Shown piece by piece: positions 1 to 10,000 of a stretch of 64,000 nt of DNA. The notes under the pieces are model-generated. The model searched no databases, was not told the origin of the DNA, and was given only the letters and a program-made list of their open reading frames with translations. The translations under genes were made by a program, and so were the position numbers. The stretch spans positions 2,040,456 through 2,104,455 of the forward strand of contig JAJEKV010000102.1 of assembly GCA_021234155.1 (NCBI GenBank). The letters are read 5' to 3'. The stretch's first letter is position 1, and each line of letters opens with the position of its first letter. The stretch comes from Isoetes taiwanensis (lineage: Eukaryota > Streptophyta > Lycopodiopsida > Isoetales > Isoetaceae).

Positions 1-1262
1 TGGGGCTACTTGAGATCTGAATTTGGTCAGGATAATCAACACAAGAAGAGGCAATAGAAATCTCAAATTGAGCAGGGTTATTTTGAAAAGTCTAAGACAG
101 AAACTCAAGTGCAAGGTTCTCTTTGCAAGAAGAAGAAAAGAAATGGCAAAAGAAAGAGAAATGGGGGGAGTCAACCCTGGTAAGAATTTATGAAGAATAA
201 AACACAGCTGGTTTTTTTTATCTTACCAGTTGCTAATCTTGCTGATGATAATAAGAATTTGTTTGGACCTCTTGGGGATATGCTAGCAGTCATTGGAAAT
301 GAGAGATTAACGGAGCAGTCTAATATATTCTCTGTTTTCAAAGGCCATACAAATCTGCTGCAAGACCAAGATGATCATCAAAGTATAGATCAGGTTCTTG
401 AAATTTCATATTCTTTCGTGTATAGAGAAAACTAAGATACAACTAATTCTCAGAGATTACTGAAGTTGCAGTTAGAGATGCCTTCTCAGGTAATGAATGG
501 TAATGATTGATGAAGGAGATCTAGAATGATGTTGCAGCACACAGAGATGCAGCTAGGACCATTTTACAAGACAACAATGAGGTAGACAATGATTGTCAGC
601 TTTAAGGAAGTGAATATCGAGATGAATATGACAATAAGTACCATATTCTCGGGTTAGAAGACTTAGATTCATGTCGTATAGTAGAGAAAGCATCACAAGA
701 TATCATTCAGCAGTTAGAGATACCTTTTATTGATAACTTTATGGATGTTTCTGGTTTATCTTCAATGGCACAAAGCATCATGTACATACTAGACTATGTT
801 GTACTGCATTGATCTTTGAATGTACTAGCACACCTTCTATAGATGGTTATGAAAGCATGTATCCATTAAGGAATGATCATTTGTCACATGCTTCTCAGGT
901 TATTTGCGCATCAAGGGCATACTCTAGATTTCAAAGATGAGTTGGTTTTGAGCTTCCTTGGATGGATATATTTGCTCACATGTCAGAAGTACGAGTACCT
1001 GAGTTGCAGCAAGCTTCAAGACCAGAATTATTGAGTAGAAATTTTCAGTATAGTGATTCTGCACTACAAAGATTCACATGCAAAAAGAACGGTACAGGGG
1101 CAGGAAGATTTGGTTCAAAACCAAAGTCAAATGTCAGTCATGGCTTATATTCTGGTTGAGTTTGCTTTATCTTATGAGCACTGCTTGATCTCAGGGAAGA
1201 TGTTCTTTCCTTTCTGTTAGTTTTCTTTTTGATTTTTCAGTCATGCACGTCATCAGGGGGGA
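1..1262 (+). mobile_element. 3' interior of a short-LTR retrotransposon (decayed)
   Basis: This is the internal 3' part of an LTR element whose 3' LTR follows at 1263. A purine-rich polypurine tract (AGGGGGGA, about 1255-1262) lies immediately before the LTR, which sets the orientation as plus. The upstream sequence holds only short open stretches (about 190-435 and 962-1159) with no domain I recognise. There is no visible integrase or reverse transcriptase motif, so the element is either badly decayed or non-autonomous. The 5' end lies outside the window. Confidence 0.55.
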
Positions 1263-1454
1263 TGTTAGAGTATTATCATACTCCACGTGTAGTGATGACT
1301 ATGTATGCTGAGTCATCACTTTGTTGCTGACATGGCACTCTATATATTAGCCATAGTCACGCCCCATTCTAGGTAGTTCACTCTAGGTGCAAGTAGGTGC
1401 TTACGCTTATGTCCTTGTCTTTCCTTCATCCTTCAGGATTTCCTCAGGCTATCA
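1263..1454 (+). repeat. 3' LTR, short-LTR family (192 bp)
   Basis: The repeat starts TGTTAG and ends CTATCA, as expected for TG...CA LTR termini. It matches the repeat at 4024-4214 almost throughout, with roughly fifteen differences. The polypurine tract on its left marks it as the 3' LTR of the element that fills the left edge. An LTR under 200 bp is short for plant retrotransposons and is in the range of TRIM elements and small copia elements. Confidence 0.8.
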
Positions 1455-1512
1455 GGTCCCATGGCCAATTTGGTCTCCGTGGACGTTAAAAATCTTCTGT
1501 CTATCTATCTAT
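1455..1512 (+). mobile_element. 3' stub of a LINE-A-family LINE with CTAT tail
   Basis: The sequence from GGTCCCATGGCC to GTGGACGTTAAAAATC matches the 3' end of LINE-A (35135-35175) and LINE-B (about 37540-37580). It ends in a (CTAT)n tail instead of their (TTCC)n tails. It begins exactly where the LTR ends, so the LTR element probably inserted into the 3' UTR of a LINE whose body lies left of the window. Severe 5' truncation of this copy is the alternative. Confidence 0.75.
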
Positions 1513-2600
1513 TATGCATGCATGCATGCGCTCGTACATGCGCTTTTCGCACCGCTTGCCGCATTACATCGTTGTGGTTACGGCTCGGTCGATCGGTCGG
1601 TTCGATCGATGCAGTGCAGTGCGGTGCGATTACGTCGATGCATGCGGTGCAGTGCAGTGCATGCGGTATATGCGTCTTGTATGCCAATAATGCATGCGTA
1701 AATGCATGCATGCGTACGTACGTGCGTACGTAGCATGCGGCCTCGTGCGCTCGTGCACGCTGCACTTTTTGCCGCACGTTTTGCGTGCAGCCGCCTACGG
1801 CCGTCTGCACCGTCACTCGCATGCGCTAAATGCATGCATGCTCGCTTGCCTTTGTATGCATGCATGCGCCCCGCTCTATGCATGTATGCCCCGCCGTATG
1901 TAATGCATGTATGCTATGTATGCTATCGCCCGCATACATGCATGCATGCTCGCAGGCATATATACATGCATACGCCGCTTCTGCATGCATGCATGCAATG
2001 CGCTCGTCATGCACACTTTGCTCGCTCGCTGCATAAATACGTTGCATGCTCGCTCATTCATGCATGCATGCATGCATGCCGTCACCTAAATGCGCCCGCT
2101 CGCATCGCCTCGCATGCATGCAACCGCTCGCTTGCACCGCCCGCCTCGCTATCCTATCTATCCGGGTGGCTCGCATGGCCGCATTCGCTCGCCGCTCGCT
2201 CGCTTACCCGTGCGCATGCGGGCCAGTTCGGGCTGCGCCCGCCAACATGTCCCATGCCACTGGGTCAAATGCATGCGCCGCATGCCGATACATGCGCACG
2301 CGCAGATGGCCGCTTTTGCTGCGTCGTCATCTTCGCACGGGCGTGCGTGCGTGCAGTTTGATGTGTGCGTACGTACGTGCCGTCTTGTTTGGTGCATCTC
2401 GCGATGCAGTCCCAATGCCATGCATGCGGTGTTTGTGCATGCGTCACCATGTCCGTGCCCGCGTGCCTTAACCTCTGATTCGGACCCGATCTGTGTGTGT
2501 GGTCCGGTTCGTCGTGTCTGTGTGCAATGCATTTCGTATGTGCGGCGACTTGCATGCATGTTTGCGTGCATGCGTAAATGTCATGCATGCGCGGCTGCGT
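1513..2600. repeat. GCATGC-based low-complexity array
   Basis: About 1.1 kb is dominated by GCATGC/TGCATGCA words mixed with GCTCGC, CGTACGTACG and CGCTCG motifs. The tract is largely alternating purine-pyrimidine and strongly self-complementary. Open reading frames exist in most frames on both strands (rich in Met, His, Ala and Cys), but these come from the repeat and are not genes. The array starts directly at the CTAT tail of the LINE stub, which suggests expansion from a LINE-tail microsatellite. Confidence 0.85.
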
Positions 2601-2635
2601 GTGTAAATACGTCACAATATCTGGGACGTGACATG

Positions 2636-3590
2636 AAATTCATCATCTCCTGTAGCAAATATCAATCACCTTTTTGCCAAGCATTTAACATTCTCAATAT
2701 GTATATGTACCAATCTTATATCCACAACTTTAAAGTAGGAAAATGGACAGAATTAATACTTCCACTTATTGTGTTATTATGAAGCCCAAACAAATTGCCA
2801 AAACATTTTGCAATAAATTTTAACTCGTCATTCAAGTAGAGTTTACAAGATAGTTTGTCAAAACAAACTTTGTAATCCATGTTCACTAGCTGACTGATAG
2901 ATACCACATAAAACTTCACTCAAATTAACTACTTGACCATTAAGATCAAAGACTTCTATAATTCCAGACTCTTCCACTTGCTGCAATTCTCCATCTCCCA
3001 CTTGCATGAAAACTCCATTTCTTTTCTTCCTTTGTTTGAGAGCATCCGTAGTTTTAACTACTGATCTAGCGCAAGCATATTTCTTTCTTCTATTTCTGCT
3101 TTAATTATTAGCTCTGTCCTATCCCTGTTTCTGGCCACACTAGGATCAAAATCTCAAAAGGCTCATGATAATGAAAGGACATGAAAATCTTTGGTTATGG
3201 GGATTCCAGCAACATCAGTCACAATGTTATCATATTTCTGGAAGAACTGGATTAGATTGTCACCCTCCTTGAACTTTAACTATCTTAGTTCCCTATCTAA
3301 CATTTCAATTTGAGATCAGTTCTTAACTTCATAATTTTTTTATCAAAAACTCCCACACTTTCGTTGGTGGTTTATTCTTGTAAATATAATGCTAAAACTC
3401 AATTTGCTAGAGATCATGCACCTTGCTTGATGTGTCCTCTTTGAGGTGTTGCTTCCAATCCCAACATTGATTGAAGCTTCACTAGCAGTATTTCCTCCAG
3501 AGTTGAATGTACTACTTTTTTCTTCATTAAGTCTCTCTTCTGCTACAAGATTCCATAGATCTTCAGCCTGCAAAACATCCTTCATTTACG
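2636..3590 (-). pseudogene. Decayed Ty1-copia gag-protease-preintegrase fragment
   Basis: Read on the minus strand, 3585-3120 resembles a copia gag: a segment with AEDLWNLVAEE, then a stretch like KFKEGDNLIQFFQKYDNI. About 3080-2930 matches the protease C-terminal region of the intact copia element at 14.2-14.4 kb (compare VFMQVGDGELQQVEESG with its HVQFGNGDMKEIETAG). Then 2919-2716 resembles the GAG-pre-integrase lead-in (YKVCFDKLSCKLYL, GNLFGL). Several frameshifts and stops break it. No LTRs could be assigned to this fragment. Its orientation is opposite to the short-LTR elements on either side, so it is a separate insertion. Confidence 0.6.
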
Positions 3591-4023
3591 ATAACAGGTC
3601 AATGCACAAATAATGTATTGACTCAGAAATAACACTTGATCTGCAATGACTGTTAACCAATCAAATTTCTTAGCAAGATACACATTGATTTAGCTCACAC
3701 AATTACAATCAGAGATCCTAACCGTTCGGAGTTGGTTTGGGACCTTCCTTGAGTGGCAATACTCCACGAGTTGTGGAGTTATTTGACCGAGCATATGTGT
3801 TCTAGTTTAGTTTCCAATATATTCTAAACCTTCAACCATTAAACTTCAAAACCTTAGATCATTTAAATTCATGACTTAAGCTCAACCTAGGTTATAATCT
3901 CCTCATACAGTCTTCTCATAACCTAAATTGTAATCTCCTCATCTAAAATTTTAGCCTAGATAAACTTGCACATGAATTACTTCTCACACTTTCTACTTCC
4001 ATATTCCTTTGTTGTTTGGGTCC
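3591..4023. other. AT-rich sequence, nothing recognised
   Basis: This stretch lies between the decayed copia gag and the next LTR. It may be the 5' untranslated part of the copia fragment. I see no primer-binding site, gene or clear repeat in it. Confidence 0.4.
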
Positions 4024-4214
4024 TGTTAGAGTATTATGATACTCCACATGTGGTGATGACTGTGCATGTTGAGTCATCACTTTGTTGCTGACATGGCACT
4101 TTATATATTAGCCATAGTCACGCCTCATTCTAGGTAGTTCACTCTAGGAGCTAGTAGGTGCTTACGCTTCTATCCTTGTTTTTCCTTCATCTTCAGGATT
4201 TCCTCAAGCTATCA
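4024..4214 (+). repeat. 5' LTR, short-LTR family (191 bp)
   Basis: It starts TGTTAG and ends CTATCA and is homologous to 1263-1454. A primer-binding site follows with no gap, so this is the 5' LTR of a second, plus-oriented copy of the family. The stretch TATATATTAGCC about 80-90 bp in could serve as a TATA element. Confidence 0.85.
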
Positions 4215-4227
4215 TGGTATCAGAGCC
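4215..4227 (+). other. Primer-binding site, initiator tRNA-Met
   Basis: TGGTATCAGAGCC is complementary to the 3' end of plant initiator tRNA-Met, the usual minus-strand primer of Ty1-copia and many Ty3-gypsy elements. Its position directly after an LTR confirms the element boundary. Confidence 0.9.
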
Positions 4228-4974
4228 TATCTGAAGGGGAAGGTTATCAAGTCGATCACAGTTGATCTTCAAAATTCTCAGTGAGATTTTTGACTTGGAA
4301 GTTAAGCTCTCAAAGGCTTGGTCTGATTAACACACAGATGTTCTGAAATATCTTGATACAGATGCTCTAGAAACCTGGGGTGGATTAGATGAGTGAAACT
4401 CAAGTTAATTTCTTGGCAAGGTTACTTGCAAGACCAATCGACTGCAAAGGGATTTGTACATTTCTCGGTTGTAAAGGGCCGGATTTAAGGTGCAAATTCG
4501 TCTGCAGTAGGAATCTTGTGGATGGTGCAAACACAGAGCTAGACTGGGAGTCTTGAAATTTTGACGAAATTATTCAAGCACAGGGCGTAGACTGGGAGTT
4601 TTGCAAATCTGACACAACCAAATCTGATGTTTGGATCGGGCAATTTGCTCGGATCTAGAGTTTGCCGGCGATAATTTGGAGTTTTTTTGGCATCGAAAAT
4701 AATTTGGAGTCTTTAAGGCTCTTGAATATGCAGTCTCTTTTTAGTAAGTAGATTGTGCATCTTCATCATTATGCATAATCAAGCTTGCAGAATGGTTTTA
4801 GTAAGTTTCAAGTTTGCAAAATGATTTTTGCAGGTTTTAAATAAAAGTTATCATAGAAGCATCTCCACAGAAGTGTCTCATCCACAACAAGTACTACTCC
4901 TGCAACAACTTGAACATTTGCAACAGTTCAGCCTCACCATTTGGCACTTAGACATCTGAGTAAGTTTATCACAA
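4228..4974 (+). mobile_element. 5' interior of short-LTR retrotransposon, truncated by LINE-A
   Basis: Leader-like sequence follows the primer-binding site, with no open frame or domain that I recognise. It stops where LINE-A homology starts. I could not find its continuation after the LINE-A 3' end at 35193, so the relation to that flank is unproven. Confidence 0.5.
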
Positions 4975-5476
4975 TTAATTATTGTGGCTGGAAGCACCCA
5001 CCTGTTTCCTGCTCTCGGTTCTGCTCTTGGCTTTAAAGTTCGTGCTATAGGTCACTCAATCATACACTCATTCAAACCTAGATGGAGTATGGGGTGCCTC
5101 TCTCAGCTGAACGTGGCCCTCTCCTGCTCCTACTCCTGCTCCCTCACGACCCACGCCCTCTCAGCCACATGCTGCCTCCGCTCCATCTACTCACTCAGCC
5201 TCTGCTTCCCGTCCTCCCCCCGCCACTCAGGCTGCGCATACCACGGCTGCTGACAAATAGGAATTGTGCCTCCGGGTAGTCTCATGGAATTGTCGAGGCT
5301 TCCCTTGGCAGAAGGGGGGCAGTCTCAACTCCGTGGCAGCCGATATGGATCTCATCTTTCTCATGGAGACATGGGAGCATGCTGGGCACAGGCGCTACCT
5401 GATCTGTCGGGTTACCAACATTTCTCGGTCTTCAATATTTGTACAGGACAGAGGGGTCATGGTGGGGTTGCTTGCT
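4975..5476 (+). pseudogene. LINE-A segment 1: Pro/Ala-rich N-terminus and start of endonuclease
   Basis: One frame encodes a Pro/Ala/Ser-rich linker (about 5110-5250). After an in-frame TAG comes LRVVSWNCRG, the N-terminal signature of the exonuclease-endonuclease-phosphatase (EEP/APE) domain of LINEs, followed by DLIFLMETW. Near 5455 the frame shifts by one base and reads GHGGVACYY. At 5476 the copia element interrupts, and the same frame resumes at 16171 with YRTTLAHSV, rebuilding a typical EEP stretch. The exact 5' end is uncertain. The protein would be the ORF2-type polyprotein of a non-LTR element. Confidence 0.75.
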
Positions 5477-6081
5477 ATTATATTAATTCACAATAATAAC
5501 TCAAGAACTATAGTTGGTTTCAAGTATAGATAAGATCTTCACAAGTGCAATGGAAGCCACATTATGGTCACTAATTCCATGCAACAAGATCTCATGAACT
5601 TCCCCTCAATTAGATAATCTTAAAACCACTAGAATACAATAGTTCATATAAGTTGCAATTTACTGTAGCAGCCGTATTGACGTAAACACTGTAGCAAGTT
5701 AGACTGCCTTCGATCTTCCTTCTTTGAGACGGATTTGAGTCTATCCTTATCCGAATGCCTTCCTAATGATCTTCTTTTGCTTATATGAGTGCAATCCGGC
5801 GGTTTCGACTTTCTTTTCCCAGCAAAACTTCATCAACGAATTATCCCACAGACGTTTTCCCTTTGAGTTCGATATTCGATGGCAATACTAGAATATTCAA
5901 TGCAAAATAACCATTGCATAATGAAACCATTAAAACTTCATCCTTTTCAACCATTAACAATTTATACTTCAATAGTTCCAAAGTTGTAATTGCCCTAATA
6001 TGATCCTGTAGCCTGTATTTACCTGTTCATTCTCATTGACATGTCTGACCACCACAATATGACATGATTAGTTTCTCAACA
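5477..6081 (-). repeat. Copia 3' LTR (left copy, 78-bp deletion at outer end)
   Basis: It matches 15477-16165 along nearly its whole length. The outer six bases read TATTAT where the other LTR has TGTTAT. The next 78 bp (equivalent to 15483-15560) are missing and homology resumes at ATTAATTCAC. The inner edge ends TCTCAACA at 6081. The outer target duplication CTTGC is intact, so the deletion happened after integration. Confidence 0.88.
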
Positions 6082-6092
6082 TTCTTCCCCTT
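6082..6092 (-). other. Copia polypurine tract
   Basis: The minus strand reads GAAGGGGAAGAA directly before the LTR start TGTTGAG. This is the plus-strand priming tract of reverse transcription and fixes the element on the minus strand. Confidence 0.85.
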
Positions 6093-6369
6093 CATGTCAT
6101 ATTCATGTTTTCACCTGTAAACATAATCTGGCACATCTAAGTCCAAAGAAACCTCTTTTACGCTAAAACCTTTGTAAGAATGTCCGCTAGTTGCTTAGTC
6201 AGACATTAATATAATTTACGTATCAAACCCTTACATACAAAGATCTCGACAAAATGCATCTCAATTCTATATGTTTTGATCTTTCATGCATTATTGGATT
6301 CTTTTGTCATGGCTATACAAACTTGTGCTATCACATAACATTTCACTAGAATCAGCTGCTCAACTCCAA

Positions 6370-7072
6370 GTTCTAATATTAATCTTCTTTCCCAAATAAG
6401 CTCTTTTGCACATAATGTGGGCTAGAGGCATATTCAGCCTCTCTTGTTGACAACGCTATGGATGACCTTTTTTTGCATTTCCATGCTATTGGACCTCCTC
6501 CAAGCATCATTAGGTATCCCAAGTGGACTTTCTTGCATCCAAATCCCCCCCCTTGATCGATCACAATAGGCAATCAATACTAAGTCTTTTGAGTCTGTAT
6601 GAGATTCCCATATCCATGGTGCCTTTCAAATACCTTAGAACTCTTTTGGCAAGAACCCGTGATCCCTTCACGGATCATTGTTATATCTACTAAGCATATT
6701 GACACTTTGTGAGCAATATATCCGGTCTTGTACTGATTAGCTACATAAGCGGACAACCAACCAAAAGATCTATAAGGAATCTTTTCCATAGCCTTTCTCT
6801 CCTCATCACTTTTTGGACACATGTCTAGTGAAAGCTTGCATCCCGTACAAAGGAGTTTTGCTAACATTACACTCTTGCATATTAAATTTTTTCAAAGATA
6901 CCTCATCCGCTCCTTTTGGGTTAAGATAATCATACCATCATCCCTTTTTCTTGTCACCTCAATTCCTAGGAATTTGGTCAATTCTCCTAGATCCGACATT
7001 TCAAATCTGCTATTCAATAAACTTTTGCACATTGCCAAACATTTAGTACCCTTGGCTACCATAACATTATCA
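6370..7072 (-). pseudogene. Copia pol, C-terminal part: end of RT and RNase H
   Basis: On the minus strand the frame picks up after the Helitron at the second half of the catalytic box (DDNVMVAKG) and continues through RT thumb-like sequence (SRFEMSDLGELTKFLGIEVT). It then reaches the connection region (GWLSAYVANQYKTGYIAHKVS) and the RNase H signature SIALSTREAEY near 6460-6420. Several frameshifts break it. Joined with 12133-13154 it would make one copia pol. It cannot be translated as such here because a Helitron separates the halves. Confidence 0.85.
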
Positions 7073-7099
7073 TCTATATCTATCTATATATAATAATAA

Positions 7100-10000
7100 A
7101 AGCAAAATGTAGTGTGTGCAGAGCATCTCGGCCGTTGATTTTGTTGTGAAAACTCTTATTATAGACCGTCAGATTTAAGTAGTTTTCTTTTCCTCTCCCT
7201 GGAACTCTTACGGTTTACCCTCGGCAGCCATCCCTCCTTCCAGAGGAGATTCAATTCTTCTGTGATATTTGTTGCCGAAGATTCAGTTCTTCGTGTTGTT
7301 TTGTGTGCCGACTGCATAGTGTCGGTTGTTCGGTGGTTGCATTGCCACTTTGTCCAGAGCAATGTTCGGCCTTCTTTATGCTAGAGCCATTCCCTTATTT
7401 TTGCCTTTTTGCTGCGTTCTTTCTGTGTCGGTTCTCATCTGCCTTATAAAAAGCTCTACTCCGGCGCCCCAGTACCTCTCCATTGTTTCTCCTTTCATCT
7501 AATCCTGTAGCCTCCATCTTTTCTTGTACCAGATTTAGCCGCTTGGCCCTTTGGGTCCTTTTTAGCAAAGTTTCTTTGCCCTTGGCAACCCAAAACTTGA
7601 TTGCTGGATTTCGATTTGTCCGGTGCCTAGAATTCCAATTTTCAAAGGAAAAGCTTTGGAGCTGCTTAGACACAACGAATTGTAGAGAGTACCAAGGGAG
7701 ATATGGAATTGCGTGATTAGATATGCTTCTTTCTCATTGGATAAGGTTTGTAGTGATGAAGAACTCCTGCTGCAGAAAAAGTATTCCCTCCTTTCTTTTA
7801 AGTTATCTCTCCAGCAATAGCAGTAGTAGAAAGAAAGGTTGTTATATCATACTTTGCAGTTTTAAATATGAGTGAATCATGATTATTAAACTTTAGGGCT
7901 TTGTACAATGCAGCCCTAGATGGAACAATGCAGGCATTTATCTCTATCTTGCATGCCTTTCTTTTCATCTCTCTAAAAGTCTCAATTGTGATCTCTAGCT
8001 TTGCAGTTCTTACATTGTATCATAGTTTGTTGCGTTTGGAGCTTCATGGACGTGACACGGAAGAAGAGGGAAGTGTAGATGATCGAGTTCTTGATGGAGG
8101 TATGCTATTCTATCTATATGTTATTTTTCTCGAAGTTGCATCTAAGAATTTTTTCTATATTTAGATACATGATATGCATTATGAAAGTGTGGATCACGAC
8201 ACATTGCAACTATCATGATGGTTTTGTTTTAAAGCTCGAAGCCTGCAAAAACTCCAAACTCCGAGCTCCGATGTTTGATGGAAAAAAATACCAAATGCAT
8301 GCCGGCATCGACCATTTCATTCTAGGGTTTTACCTCGAATATTAGGCGACTTTGGAGAATATGAAGGTTCAATGTGATGCCCGATTCCTTCATCAACAAG
8401 GTCGCGTCGAATATCGGATTTTGTGTCAGAGGGGTTGTTGCCTCTTCTCTTGAGGGGCACGCTTCCCGCAGTTACCTTTTATGTAAACATGTTTTTAGTA
8501 GGTAGACGGGGATTTTCCTTTTGGTTTAAATTGAAATTCATCTATATTGTGCGCTTAACTTCTGGGGAAGTGGATATTGCATCGTTGAGAATGTGTTTCA
8601 TCTTCTGGCGACATTATTTCGGTTGCGGATGATAGTTCTATATCTCCTTCACCCTTTCAGCGATATTGATGTCCTTCCTCGGGTGAGAAAGCTTGCAAAG
8701 AATGCATGATAGTGATAAAGAATCAAATTTTGATTGCCATTTTGCCATAGACGTTGCCATGAAATCTCCCTCACAATTTTTCCTCGCATTGTTTACGCTA
8801 AATTGATTAACGAAATGAAAAGAAGCGAATTTGGCGGTGCAATAATCTGCATTTGTCCATGCTTATTATAAGTGCCTATCGATAGCAATTATTGTATCTG
8901 AAATAAGGCCTCTTGGCGGGCTTTTGCTTGCACCTTTTTGGCTTAGCACCACGCAGGACGTGTGAAATAAATATATATTAACTGGAAAGAACAATTCACC
9001 ATGATATATTTATAAAATATTGAGTTGTCCTGAACCAATATCATAAAGCTCTCAAATTTGTAATGAATGTACGTTGAAGTGCTAATTTCATCCGTGGTAA
9101 AATGAATGGCGTCTGCGGGCAATTGCTATCGGGTTGTGAAGAACTTAGGGGAGAGAAAACGGCAAGTTAAATATGCATTTGGGAATGAAAAAATGCAGCA
9201 AAGTGGACATTGATTAAAGGTGATAATAAGAAAACATATTCATATCTAAAACTGCAAACCCAAGTTACTCAATGTGTCATAATCACATATTTTTGCGGGT
9301 TCTATCACGATGCCTTTTTTTTAAGTACCAAACAAAGCCACTATCGGAAGGGAAAGAGTTTGAAGTATTTGCTCTTCCAAATTTGGCGAGAAGATTATCT
9401 TCCAATGCTTATTGGTCTTCTTGTTAAAGGTATGTATTTAAAATCGAAGTTTTCCAATTTGGTCAATTCTCTCGCCCAACTTAGAGCCTTTGCTAAAGCT
9501 CTTCTCTATTTGATGTGGAATTAGCATCTAATAGTGAAGAAAGGGTAAGAGGGAATAATGTCTCCAGCTTGACTTTGAGAGTGGTTAAAAGGCCAGGTCA
9601 TTACCGTTTTAATGTGTATTTTCTTCACCGCAAATTAAACTAAGGTGAATAGGCATTGACAGAGTACCTTTTAAGATCCATCACCTTATCTGCGTTATCT
9701 GTCTTCTTATTCTTATTCCAAGATAGCGGGCATACTAGGCAAAGCTGATCAATGGGATAGTTGAAGTTTGAGTACTAATACCAACCTTGTTCCACATAGA
9801 GCTCTTTACGCATTTTTACTATCCTCTCTGTCCTTGACGAGAAAACTTTGATTCCTTTAGGTATGCGGTCTTGTATCGGGTTTATCACAAAGCAAGGTGG
9901 TTCATGCATTTTGAAATACACTATTGGTTACGCATGTGTTTGGAGCAAAGCATTGTAGATTGTAATTCTGATCACGGAGCTCTATTTTGGTCTCAAAGGC

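Noticed and set aside
1387-2782. Overlapping frames of 60-230 codons on both strands rich in Met, His, Ala and Cys
   Set aside because: They come from the GCATGC array, which is open in most frames. There are no domains, no codon bias and mirror frames on both strands.
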